This document shows positions 13,940 through 21,818 of a DNA stretch of 26,289 nucleotides, one piece after another (within the stretch, counting starts at the first letter, position 1; each line of letters opens with the position of its first letter). The stretch is from a virus, in IMG/VR virus record IMGVR_UViG_3300006641_000152, positions 1 through 26,289 of that record. One strand, 5' to 3'. The notes beneath the pieces were generated by a model, which worked only from the letters and a program-made list of their open reading frames with translations, was not told the origin of the DNA and made no database searches. The translations under genes were made by a program, and so were the position numbers.

Positions 13940-14340
13940 TTGGAGGCCACTCCCTTGACTTTTTCAAAGGAGCGCATCGCGCCGAGGCCCAACATGGCGA
14001 ACAGCAGCTCCCAGAGATTGTTGTCGAGCCGGGGGGCGTTCAGAAGCCGCGTGACGGCCTCCTCGCTGACGAATGATGCGGCGTACACGGCCAAGGGATA
14101 CAGCAGAAACTGGTACACCAGCGCCGCGCCGCAAATCCAACCGATGAACGGCCGCCACCCGGAGACGAATACGTTGGGGTTCGCCGCCTCGACTTCGTTG
14201 ACCCGCATCTGCGACAGATCGGCAGACTGCAACGCCGAGAGCAGTCGAAGCTGAAACTCGTTGCGCGCGTTCGGATCGGGGATCAGCTTTTCCAGCGGCC
14301 CCGCCAACAGCCCTAGGATAGTGGTGATGATCGCGGGCAT
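13936..14340 (-). CDS. Holin of the three-helix (GTA/3TM) type
   Basis: Membrane pore-former for lysis. The 134 residues contain an N-terminal hydrophobic helix (4-20), a charged middle (22-55), a WRPFIGWICGAALVYQFLLYPL segment (about 62-84) and a last hydrophobic helix (about 109-122). The W-R-P-x-x-G-W-x-C signature is the one I recall from three-helix holins of alphaproteobacterial phages and gene-transfer agents. The ATG shares one base with the endolysin TGA (TGATG), and its TGA overlaps the adaptor ATG (ATGA). The frame is open further upstream, but those codons are a shadow of the endolysin gene. Confidence 0.75.
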   Translation of the reverse strand: MPAIITTILGLLAGPLEKLIPDPNARNEFQLRLLSALQSADLSQMRVNEVEAANPNVFVSGWRPFIGWICGAALVYQFLLYPLAVYAASFVSEEAVTRLLNAPRLDNNLWELLFAMLGLGAMRSFEKVKGVASK

Positions 14341-14855
14341 CAGAACTCGTCCATTCTGTTGGCCCACCCGGTGGCGAATACCGCCTGCGCCGGATCGCGG
14401 CCGATGAAGCGCAAATACAACTCGTAGCGTTCGCACTTTACCCGAAAATATAGTTCCGGCCAATTCGTGACGCCGCGCAGCGCCTGTCGGGTCAGGGGGC
14501 CGAAGCCGCCGTCGATGGCTCCGGTGTACAGCCCCATTTTCTGCAGCGCCGTCTGCAGCGCCTTGGTCGCGGCCCCCGGCCCTGAGTTGACCGCGAAGTC
14601 GAACATCAGCCCCTGCAGCGCGGGGTCGGTGATCGCGTCGTAGCCCGGCTTGATGAAGTAGTTTGCCCTGTAGATGTCGCGGGCCGTGGCCTCCGACATG
14701 GTTGACACGTCGTTCACGCTGGCGGGGCGCTTCAGCCAATCCGAGAGCGTGGCCTGCGTAATGCCGAAGTTGGTCGGGCCGCCGCGATCAGAAGGGTGAT
14801 TGACATAGCCGCCCTCGCGGCGAAGCACGGCGTTGATGAGTTCATCGACGGTCAT
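14340..14855 (-). CDS. Endolysin, GH108-type N-acetylmuramidase with peptidoglycan-binding domain
   Basis: Cleaves the glycan backbone of the cell wall at lysis. The N-terminus has EGGYVNHPSDRGGPTNFGIT (residues 14-33), the signature of glycosyl hydrolase family 108, with Glu14 the expected catalytic acid. The C-terminal half (about 86-135) has FDFAVNSGPGAATKALQ and IDGGFGPLTRQAL, the marks of the PG_binding_3 domain. At 171 residues it is a normal full-length enzyme of this class. No signal peptide is visible, so it needs the holin next door to reach the wall. Its ATG overlaps the stop of the one-helix membrane protein (ATGA), and its TGA overlaps the holin ATG. Confidence 0.92.
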   Translation of the reverse strand: MTVDELINAVLRREGGYVNHPSDRGGPTNFGITQATLSDWLKRPASVNDVSTMSEATARDIYRANYFIKPGYDAITDPALQGLMFDFAVNSGPGAATKALQTALQKMGLYTGAIDGGFGPLTRQALRGVTNWPELYFRVKCERYELYLRFIGRDPAQAVFATGWANRMDEF

Positions 14856-15088
14856 TTGTCGACCTTCTCATCAAGCTTATCGGATATCCGCTGGAACATG
14901 ATCTCGATCCGTTTCATGGTTTCCGAGAAGTCGGTCTTGGTGACGTATGTCTTGGGCATCTCGACTTCGAGCGCCTGCACGTCCTTCTGAAGCGCCTTGA
15001 CTGCGTCCCATACTTGACGCGCAAACCATCCCACCGCCGCCAAAATTGCGGCGAGGCCCAGATTTATCAGCGTCTGCGCGTCAAGCAT
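14852..15088 (-). CDS. One-helix membrane protein with coiled coil, lysis cassette
   Basis: A small membrane protein with a hydrophobic helix (about residues 5-23, LINLGLAAILAAVGWFA) followed by a charged region likely to be coiled coil (27-78, ending KLDEKVDK). This layout is like XhlA-type and other accessory lysis proteins. It could act as a pinholin partner or i-spanin-like protein; I see no lipobox or second partner. Start uncertain: I chose ATG 15088 (78 aa); a GTG at 15097 would add three residues, with no better ribosome site. Its stop overlaps the endolysin ATG (ATGA). Confidence 0.65.
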   Translation of the reverse strand: MLDAQTLINLGLAAILAAVGWFARQVWDAVKALQKDVQALEVEMPKTYVTKTDFSETMKRIEIMFQRISDKLDEKVDK

Positions 15089-15098
15089 GGCGCCCACT

Positions 15099-15302
15099 TT
15101 AGTTTACAGCAGCATCGGCCGACGCCTCGGCAGGCGGCGGCGGCACAAACTGCGCGTCGCCCTGTGTCTTGATCTTGCCAATCAAGTTAGCGACTTCAGA
15201 AAACGGCCTCTGCCCAAGTGCGTGCAAGAGGTAATTGACTTCTCCCGCAGTCAGGTCAAGACTAATGGGTTGGTTAAGTGGATTCTCAGGTTCAGTTACC
15301 AT
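15099..15302 (-). CDS. Small conserved-looking phage protein (67 aa)
   Basis: Function unknown. It is acidic at the N-terminus, with a central helix-rich segment (LDLTAGEVNYLLHALGQRPF, then EVANLIGKI) and a Pro/Ala tail. I chose ATG 15302 rather than the upstream in-frame ATG because GAGGAG sits five bases before it (15313-15308). It precedes the lysis cassette by one base. A 133-base gap separates it from the 682-aa gene upstream; this gap holds TATAGT (15336-15331) but no clear -35, so a promoter is only possible. Confidence 0.6.
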   Translation of the reverse strand: MVTEPENPLNQPISLDLTAGEVNYLLHALGQRPFSEVANLIGKIKTQGDAQFVPPPPAEASADAAVN

Positions 15303-15435
15303 GTGGTCTCCTCGGAAAGTATCGCGCCCCACTATACCGGCTGCAGTTTAAAAACTAACTCTGACATTATGGCACCGGAAACCGGCATCTCTTCGGGTAG
15401 TAATTCAAGCAAGGAAAAGTGGACTGTTCGTTTGT

Positions 15436-17484
15436 TCATATGAACAGCTTTGGTGTTCCGCGATTAAACGCAAGAATGTTAGTTTTCCTGTTGAACATCG
15501 CCCGCCGCGTTGGCTGCATAACACCCCCACCCGTATAAGTTGGCAGGGCGGTGGAATCGTAGTTATTTAACGAATAGCTGGTGGCGTCGATGATTGTCAC
15601 CGCCAGATTAAGGCCGTTGAGCATCGTCATCCCGTTAATCGCTTGATGCACGACACGGGAATCAAAGGTGCTAGTAGTAAGTCCGTGCGCCGTTGTCGTT
15701 GTAACCACAGCCGGATTAGCGTTTGTGATATTCGCCACCCGGAAAGACGGGCCGTTTAAAAGGGCGCCGTTCTGTTCGCCAAAGTCGCGCCATTGATTAA
15801 GGTTTGCCATGGCGGCCGAGCGAGCAAAACGTCGGATATTTATGATAGCTTTGACCGTAGACCCCCCGGCCATGGCCGCGCCACCGCCCACATAAGGCGT
15901 TACAAATCGGCCGTCAAAAGGGGCCGTCGTCACGACGCCCGTCCACGGGTTCACGTTTACCACCCGCGTTGCAATTGTCAGGTTGCCTTCCAAACCGACA
16001 TCAGGGCTAGTGACGCGATAAGTTCCTGTTGGAATACCTATATCATCCAAGCCCCACACATCGGCGTATGAGCTATTGATGAAAGTATTTCCCGGCGCCC
16101 GGATAACCACCGTATAAGAAGGCGCGGGCCCCACAGTCACGTTGGACACCGCCCACGATTGAACCCCATATCTCTCAACCATGTCGAGCGCCATAGCAGA
16201 CTTGCTAACCGCCCATTCTGCACGTTGGCCTTGCGCAGGGGTAGCATTTACATATCTCCAACGATTATAGTTGGCTATAAAATTTGCAAACATGTCATTG
16301 GCACGGAAGTTGTTTCCGTCCGTGATGGATTGCACTTCATCCACGCTACTGAGGATGTACGGTATGCTGGTTTCCGTAATACCGTTGTTTAGAGCGACAC
16401 CGTTCAAAACATCTACATCGTTGGTGTATATATTCAACTGATAGCCTTTATCTCGCAGCACCGGGCTTATACTCTCCATTTGATATTGGACGTTGCCGTC
16501 TTTACCGAGGGAGGGGTCTTCCGCGATTGTAGGGGGGCGGCGGTCGCCAACTTCGTGATCCAGCGTGACGCCGATCTTTATAGGCTTCCATTTACCGGCT
16601 GCTGCATTTGCGCGATCTTGCGCAAAAGTACCTGTATTTGCCGATGTATTGGCGACAGCGCACCACCAAAAAGTTAATTGTTCCGCATCCTGTTTGATCT
16701 GGCCCACCGTGTTGGAGCCGCTGTTGACCCACGCGCTCCAGATATCCGTGAGTTTGGCAGGCAGAAAGATCACCGTGTCGCGGGCGACCGCGAAGCCGAC
16801 GCCCGAGGGAAGGCCGACTTGCGTGGGCCGAAGCTGGAGCGGATAGTAAATGAAAATCGTGTCTACCGAGGACTCGGCCGCAGCCGCCGAGTAGAACGTG
16901 AGTCCCGCCGCCGTGCAGATGTCCTCATAGCCGCCCGTGCCCGTCGCGGAATTACCCGACAGGAAGGAGATCAGTGCACGGGTCGCGGCGATGGCCTTGG
17001 CGTAGGTTGAATACTCGACACGGCATTCCGGCGTCTTGTCCACCGCAACCGTGATGACTGACCAGTTGGCGATATCGGCGGCAAACGTCGCGGCGGACGT
17101 GTGGTCGTTCAGCGAGGCATAGTTCAACCCCGTGACGGGGTCATAGACCCGCTGCCCGGTGATGTAGGAAAACCCACCCTGAAACGGGATGCAGGTCGTC
17201 CGGCGCAACACTTGGTTCTTGTTGGTCCCAAAGTTCGCGCCCAGCAGGTTCGCCGAATAGTTGGGGTTGTTCGTGTTGTTGTCGCGGAACGACCATTGAA
17301 GATACAACCGCGATACATATGCAGTCGAGTTCTTTAGCGCCCAAATCTGCGTGGACATGGCTTGGTCGGCCGGGTCGCCCACCCACGAGCCGTCATCGGT
17401 CGCGTCTGGAGGGGACTGCGACACCAGCCCGCCAGAGTTGAGCCCGACGAATTGCGCTCGGTCGGAGTTGTTGAAGAAGGCCAT
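15436..17484 (-). CDS. Putative tail fibre/receptor-binding protein with enzyme-like central domain (682 aa)
   Basis: Residues 1-150 form a beta-rich N-terminal attachment-like region. Residues 300-450 look like alternating strands and helices: PIKIGVTLDHEVGD (Asp309, His310, Glu311), YQLNIYTND (348-355) and SIPYILSSVDEV. This resembles a TIM-barrel hydrolase, but the assignment is inference. Residues 580-645 (VANITNANPAVVTTTTAHGL, then NGMTMLNG) match the beta module called E1-FCCH-like in phage proteins. The middle (about residues 268-408) lies in DNA of markedly lower G+C than its flanks. Its ATG overlaps the TAA of the 276-aa tail-fibre-like gene (TAATG). It ends 133 bases before the small 67-aa gene, and no terminator is visible between. 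Confidence 0.65.
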   Translation of the reverse strand: MAFFNNSDRAQFVGLNSGGLVSQSPPDATDDGSWVGDPADQAMSTQIWALKNSTAYVSRLYLQWSFRDNNTNNPNYSANLLGANFGTNKNQVLRRTTCIPFQGGFSYITGQRVYDPVTGLNYASLNDHTSAATFAADIANWSVITVAVDKTPECRVEYSTYAKAIAATRALISFLSGNSATGTGGYEDICTAAGLTFYSAAAAESSVDTIFIYYPLQLRPTQVGLPSGVGFAVARDTVIFLPAKLTDIWSAWVNSGSNTVGQIKQDAEQLTFWWCAVANTSANTGTFAQDRANAAAGKWKPIKIGVTLDHEVGDRRPPTIAEDPSLGKDGNVQYQMESISPVLRDKGYQLNIYTNDVDVLNGVALNNGITETSIPYILSSVDEVQSITDGNNFRANDMFANFIANYNRWRYVNATPAQGQRAEWAVSKSAMALDMVERYGVQSWAVSNVTVGPAPSYTVVIRAPGNTFINSSYADVWGLDDIGIPTGTYRVTSPDVGLEGNLTIATRVVNVNPWTGVVTTAPFDGRFVTPYVGGGAAMAGGSTVKAIINIRRFARSAAMANLNQWRDFGEQNGALLNGPSFRVANITNANPAVVTTTTAHGLTTSTFDSRVVHQAINGMTMLNGLNLAVTIIDATSYSLNNYDSTALPTYTGGGVMQPTRRAMFNRKTNILAFNRGTPKLFI

Positions 17485-18314
17485 TAGGGGAGCGCCACTT
17501 CACCAATCACGCCTTGACGAACACGTAGTTCGTCGCGCCCGGAATCCAGAATGTTTTGTAATTCAGATCGCGCGTTGGCGGCCGGGTTGATAAGCGGCTG
17601 CTGGCCATCTTCAGTGTAGACGGTACTAAAACCACTAGTAACCGGGGTGTATGTAACCGTCCAATTGCCGGTGCCGTCCTGAATGAACAGCATGGTCATG
17701 TTAACTACCCACGATGCAGGCGGCGCGGGAGAAAACACGACAGTCGTGTTGGCCGACAGCGTGATCACACAGTAAGTTCCGTTGCGCCAGTCAATGGTCG
17801 TCGTGGCCGACGTGGCAACCACGGTTTGCGGCAATAGAGTTCCGGCGGGTTGCAAAGTCGTCCACAGCGGATCGGTATTAGCCCCGGATGTCTGCAGCAC
17901 CTGATCGACCGCGCCCGGCGGCAAAATCTGCCACGCGGACGCGCCACGATAAAGCAGCGACCCGCGTGTGTTGCCGATCATGTCAAGCGCAGCGCTGGCG
18001 CTGATGTCGGCGGGGGTCGCAGGACCCCCTGTGACGTTTCCTTTCAATGTGAGCGCCGGCATGGCTGCAAGGTAGCTGTTGGTGACGCCGGCTGTCTCAA
18101 GGCCAATCGTGCCCGAGGATGTGATTGTTCCGCCTGTGATCGGCGACGATGTTGCGATGCTTGAGACTCCCGGCGGGGGGTACTGCAGGTTGATGTATTG
18201 CCCAAGCTGCGCTGTGCTCACGCGCACGCTGGCGCCGGCCTGCACGGCCTCGTACTGTTCGGTCCCGTTGAGCGCCACCGCAGGGGATAGATTAGGAATC
18301 TGGATATTGCTCAT
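17484..18314 (-). CDS. Tail-fibre-like protein (276 aa)
   Basis: The N-terminus (MSNIQIPNLSPAVALNGTEQ, then EAVQAGASVRV) matches a common start of short phage tail fibre proteins. Residues 55-130 are Gly/Thr/Ser-rich collar-like repeats (SSPITGGTITSSGTIGL). A beta-sandwich-like segment at about 160-235 (YCVITLSANTTVVFSPAPP) is followed by a helical charged tail. Overlaps the zinc-ribbon gene stop (ATGA) and shares its stop base with the 682-aa gene (TAATG), so the two proteins are probably made together and may form one fibre. Confidence 0.7.
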   Translation of the reverse strand: MSNIQIPNLSPAVALNGTEQYEAVQAGASVRVSTAQLGQYINLQYPPPGVSSIATSSPITGGTITSSGTIGLETAGVTNSYLAAMPALTLKGNVTGGPATPADISASAALDMIGNTRGSLLYRGASAWQILPPGAVDQVLQTSGANTDPLWTTLQPAGTLLPQTVVATSATTTIDWRNGTYCVITLSANTTVVFSPAPPASWVVNMTMLFIQDGTGNWTVTYTPVTSGFSTVYTEDGQQPLINPAANARSELQNILDSGRDELRVRQGVIGEVALP

Positions 18315-18814
18315 GATAGCGGCCCTGTCTCGGGAACGTCAGTGTTGTTGTACGGCAGCCCCGGATCATCGTTACCCGGCGCATTCGGATCGGTGCCCGG
18401 CTGCTGGTTAATTCCCCCCGGCGGCTCGCCCGTCTGCTGCGTGACGCGGGTGTTGTCGTCCTGCGTGATGCGAACCGTGTCGCCGGGAATTGGGGTGCCC
18501 GTCCAGAAATCTACCGTATTCTGGCCGCTGGTCGCGCGCTGTGTCGTGGACGCAGCCGCGAAATCCTGAACACGAGGGTTCATGATCGGCACGGGGTCAG
18601 CCGGGATCACAATCGCGCGGAGCTGCTGCTGCTGGTCGTCGTTGCACTTGCGGCAAACGAGAACGCGCGTGTTCTGCAGCGTCGCGCCGCGCCAGTCAAA
18701 TTGCCAAGCAAGATCAATGTGATTGTAGCGGAAACCGCAGCGGTCACAGATCGCATGCGCTTGCGGGCCCGATGGACTAGTGCGTGCTCTCCCTGAACGT
18801 GAGGCGTACCCCAT
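18311..18814 (-). CDS. Zinc-ribbon phage protein (167 aa)
   Basis: Function unknown. Cys23-x2-Cys26 (CDRCGF) and Cys54-x2-Cys57 (CRKC) make a four-Cys zinc ribbon. Between them is HIDLAWQFDWRG, and after it comes RAIVIPADPVPIMNPRV. From residue 85 the chain is Gln/Thr/Pro/Gly-rich and disordered-looking. It may bind a nucleic acid or another virion protein; the sequence does not tell which. ATG with GAGGTG just upstream, overlapping the TGA of the adaptor-like gene. From memory, similar proteins occur beside adaptor genes in short-tailed phages. Confidence 0.7.
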   Translation of the reverse strand: MGYASRSGRARTSPSGPQAHAICDRCGFRYNHIDLAWQFDWRGATLQNTRVLVCRKCNDDQQQQLRAIVIPADPVPIMNPRVQDFAAASTTQRATSGQNTVDFWTGTPIPGDTVRITQDDNTRVTQQTGEPPGGINQQPGTDPNAPGNDDPGLPYNNTDVPETGPLS

Positions 18815-18822
18815 GTGTCACC

Positions 18823-19515
18823 TCACGGCCTGTAGTAGCCAAATATGCTTGGCGAAATGTACTGCTGCGCCTGCTCGATGTTTTGTTCCGCCGCAATCTT
18901 GTAAGTCTCGTCGGCTACCGCCTTGAGGCCCACCGCAAGCTGCGGGTTCCATACCTTGGCAAGTCGGTACGCGAGCCCGTCAGCAAACGCTTCGAGCCAA
19001 AGGTAAGGGATTTCAACGGTCTGCCCGCCCGTGAACTCCGAATCCTGCAGCCGACGCACGCGGTAGTATTTGAGCGCCGACGTGCTGCCGCCGTCGGGGA
19101 CAGGCCACAACGTGACAGTCGGGTTGATCAGGCGGTCGAACCAGAAAACCGTGGGGAAGCCCTGCTGCTCTTTGTTCGGATACGTCGCGTATTCCGTGCG
19201 GCTGACCGGCATGATGATGCGGTCGATGTTTGAGCCGCTCTGGGGCGTCACCATGTAGGCGTCGAGGATCATCACCGTGTTGGAGTCTACCGGATAGGTC
19301 GCCACGCCTTGCGACACCGGCGTCGTCACGAGGTCGACGGCCCACAGGTTAACGCCTTGGTTCGACCATGTCGCCAACATCATGTTCGTCGCCATCCGGG
19401 CGCTCTGCATGTGCTCTTGCACGAGCGACGTCGGCCTGATCTGGCAGAGATTGAACGCATAAAGCGTCAACTCGCCGAGGCTGGGATTGAAGGTGTAGGT
19501 TCCGCTAGACGTCAT
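18823..19515 (-). CDS. Second adaptor-like protein (P22 gp4-type, 230 aa)
   Basis: Likely a head-tail adaptor or accessory connector. Helical N-terminus (LGELTLYAFNLCQIRPTSL, then HMQSARMATNMMLATWSNQG) leads to strands (VNLWAVDLVTTPVSQGVATY) and a MILDAYMV strand. A PTVFWFDRLINPTVTLWPVP hairpin comes next, and the C-terminus is helical (EIPYLWLEAFADGLAYRLAK). This is the same layout as the 241-aa protein at 13214-13939, but the sequences look too different to be recent duplicates. ATG with GGAGG eight bases upstream; the TAG of the 704-aa gene is 16 bases upstream. Confidence 0.65.
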   Translation of the reverse strand: MTSSGTYTFNPSLGELTLYAFNLCQIRPTSLVQEHMQSARMATNMMLATWSNQGVNLWAVDLVTTPVSQGVATYPVDSNTVMILDAYMVTPQSGSNIDRIIMPVSRTEYATYPNKEQQGFPTVFWFDRLINPTVTLWPVPDGGSTSALKYYRVRRLQDSEFTGGQTVEIPYLWLEAFADGLAYRLAKVWNPQLAVGLKAVADETYKIAAEQNIEQAQQYISPSIFGYYRP

Positions 19516-19530
19516 GTTTGATTCCTCCCG

Positions 19531-21645
19531 CTAGGATAGCAGAAAGAAATTGTTTTGGCTCGTTCCGGGGGCCGGAGGAGCCGTGAATATCCACCCCGGA
19601 TTATTGCCGCCGTTTGTGCTGTTGGCCCCCGCGTACCATGTGGCGCCGCCAGTAGCGGTGCTGCGGCTAATGCTCAGATAGTCCGCACTCACAGTGCCGC
19701 TTGCTTTCGACAGTGTGTGCGTAGCAGCAGTGGCACTCTGGATCGTGACCAGATTTCCTGCCGTGCCGCTGACGCTCCAAGTCGTGATAGTCTGAGTGGT
19801 TCCGGCCGTAAATGAAAACGTCGTCGGCTGAACTGAGTTGGTGAGCGTTCCGAAGGTATTGCTGCCGGTAATGACCAGCGTGCCCGCGCCTGCATTCTTC
19901 AGCGTGATGCCGCTATAGTTTACGCCGCCCCCGGCAAATGTCTTGGTGGACGCGGAGTCTAGCGCGATAGTGCCTGTGCCGGTGACGGTCATCCCGGAGG
20001 AGGTCACAGTCCACGGCGCGGTTCCGCTGATCGTCCAAGTACCCGACCCGATGACGATTGCGCGCGTGGCCGCGCCGGAATCGGCGCGAACGCCCCCCGC
20101 CGCGTTCGTCAGCGTAACATTGAAGCCGTTCGCGTCAAACGTGCCCTGAACTGCCGCCACTCCATCGTTGGACGCCTTAGAACAGGTAAAATTGTCTTGA
20201 AGTTTAACAATGGTAGAGGGCGCGTTTACCAGCACGCCTGCAGTTGAAGTAATTCCCGCAGACGTGAACAACTGAGTTGTTCGGCCGTAAAAACCAAAAC
20301 TCTGGCGAAACGCGGTGCCGGCGAACGAGCACCCGGTGCCAAATATCAGATTGCCATATATTTGCACGCCAAAATCAGGAAAAGCATTAGTCGATGGTGA
20401 TATGGAAAGGATCATGTCGGAGCTGGTCACGACCCGCGCCGACATGTCCAGCGTCCCAACATACGGCGGTGTATCGGAGTTGAACGTCACCGTCGCGCCG
20501 TCGTTCAACCCCGTTGTGCTGAAGATGCAGGTATCTTGAGGAAGCGGGAAATTATCATTTGACGGGCTCCCGGTAGATGTCAGCGCCCACGCAGTCGCAG
20601 TCCACACGCCGCCCGCCGCCAGATTCCAGTACACGGTTTTTGGCGCAGTGAAGGTAATACCTGAGTTACCTTTGCAGTCACCAAAACTGGTCCCTGAGAT
20701 AGGGGCCGCCGCGCCCGCAATCGTAATATCGCGGAAATCGACATTATCGCCAGAAAAGGCACCGCATGTAAGCGTTACTGTGGTGCCCACCGTAGCCGAA
20801 CGCAGAAAAGATCGTCTGGCGCGTGACGCGCCTGTGGATATTGAAAATGTGCCCGTAATCGTGGCACCCCCCGGCGAAGACACAGATAGTTCCCGAAAAG
20901 TGAAACTTGTGCCCGTAAATGACAAATTTCTGAACGAACCTAGATTAGTCAGGGAAGGCGCGCTGGTGGCGTTAGTGATATTCACATCGTAATAAGTCTT
21001 GCTGTTGAAATTTACGCTGCCGGTTGCGCTGATATTCAATACTGACGTGCCTGCGTTAACCGTCGTCGTCCCGGTAGAACTGTCGATAAAACCAGATGTA
21101 GTTATCGTGCTGGAGCCCAGAGTAAGAGTTTTTGTAGACGCGCCATTAAGTTGGAACACCCCGGAGGGGAGTGTCAGATTGTAGTTTCCGGTATCAAACG
21201 CGTTCGCCGTAAGAGTTACCGAGGCCGAGCCCCCCATAGTCAAGGCGCTGCCAAGCGTCCACCCTCCGTTTGTGGCAAAGAATGTGATGGAGCCGTTTAT
21301 GGTTACGCCGTTCGTAGTTACCGTTCTCCCGGCGATAGTGGACGAAAAATTTATTGCGCCGGTGCTGGACCAGACCGTACCGACCGCCAGTGACATTGAC
21401 CCACGAATATTGAGGGTAGGCGTCGTGCCCGTCGCGAACGTTACCGTCCCAGCAGATACTGTAATATCAAGGCACGCCAAAGCGCCCGTCATCGTGACGG
21501 TATACGTACCCGCCTGATCGAAGAATACGTTGTCGGCGACGGTCGGCACCGAGAAGCCGCTGGAGCCGCCAGAGCTGTCAGACCAATTTGTGGTCGACGT
21601 CGTGTTCCACGTTCCGGTTCCTCCGACCCAGTATCTGTCAGCCAT
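19531..21645 (-). CDS. Large repetitive beta-rich virion surface protein (704 aa)
   Basis: Likely a fibre or decoration protein on the virion surface. It is almost entirely Thr/Ser/Gly/Val, with short strands consistent with a beta-helix or stacked beta-solenoid. The N-terminal module (residues 4-62: RYWVGGTGTW, DNVFFDQAGTYTV) is echoed at about 337-402 (VYWNLAAGGVW, DTCIFSTTGLNDGATVTF), a clear internal duplication. It ends FTAPPAPGTSQNNFFLLS. Its G+C varies: 20161-20220 has 25 of 60 G+C, well below most of the window. ATG at 21645; it overlaps the 59-aa gene by eight bases. No signal peptide, lipobox or catalytic motif seen. Confidence 0.7.
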   Translation of the reverse strand: MADRYWVGGTGTWNTTSTTNWSDSSGGSSGFSVPTVADNVFFDQAGTYTVTMTGALACLDITVSAGTVTFATGTTPTLNIRGSMSLAVGTVWSSTGAINFSSTIAGRTVTTNGVTINGSITFFATNGGWTLGSALTMGGSASVTLTANAFDTGNYNLTLPSGVFQLNGASTKTLTLGSSTITTSGFIDSSTGTTTVNAGTSVLNISATGSVNFNSKTYYDVNITNATSAPSLTNLGSFRNLSFTGTSFTFRELSVSSPGGATITGTFSISTGASRARRSFLRSATVGTTVTLTCGAFSGDNVDFRDITIAGAAAPISGTSFGDCKGNSGITFTAPKTVYWNLAAGGVWTATAWALTSTGSPSNDNFPLPQDTCIFSTTGLNDGATVTFNSDTPPYVGTLDMSARVVTSSDMILSISPSTNAFPDFGVQIYGNLIFGTGCSFAGTAFRQSFGFYGRTTQLFTSAGITSTAGVLVNAPSTIVKLQDNFTCSKASNDGVAAVQGTFDANGFNVTLTNAAGGVRADSGAATRAIVIGSGTWTISGTAPWTVTSSGMTVTGTGTIALDSASTKTFAGGGVNYSGITLKNAGAGTLVITGSNTFGTLTNSVQPTTFSFTAGTTQTITTWSVSGTAGNLVTIQSATAATHTLSKASGTVSADYLSISRSTATGGATWYAGANSTNGGNNPGWIFTAPPAPGTSQNNFFLLS

Positions 21646-21817
21646 CGATTACTTCCTCTTGCGGCGGCGGCACAGACACAAGGGCAACCCACGCATTGAC
21701 GCGCGCCTCTTTCAGCGCGACGATCTCGGCTTCGGTGAAGGTGTGATCTTCAGGCAGAAGCAGCGCGTCGCGAAAAATGCCGTGTTCGGTTGCGTACTCA
21801 AAGTCGATCTTCAGCAC
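21638..21817 (-). CDS. Small phage protein with GTG start (59 aa)
   Basis: A small complete gene: MLKIDFEYATEHGIFRDALL and on to a C-terminal Pro/Glu tail (PPPQEEVIDG). Start GTG at 21817-21815, one base after the TGA of the 177-aa gene; stop TGA at 21640-21638 lies inside the 704-aa gene start (eight-base overlap). From memory, proteins of this shape (LKIDFEY...FRDAL, then FTEAEIVALKEAR) are common beside tail fibre genes in phages. Role unknown; it could assist fibre assembly, but nothing in the sequence proves it. Confidence 0.65.
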   Translation of the reverse strand: MLKIDFEYATEHGIFRDALLLPEDHTFTEAEIVALKEARVNAWVALVSVPPPQEEVIDG

Positions 21818-21818
21818 A

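Noticed and set aside
14341-14739. N-terminal extension of the holin frame
   Set aside because: It overlaps the endolysin in a shifted frame and reads as Arg/Gly-rich noise. The TGATG junction supports ATG 14340.
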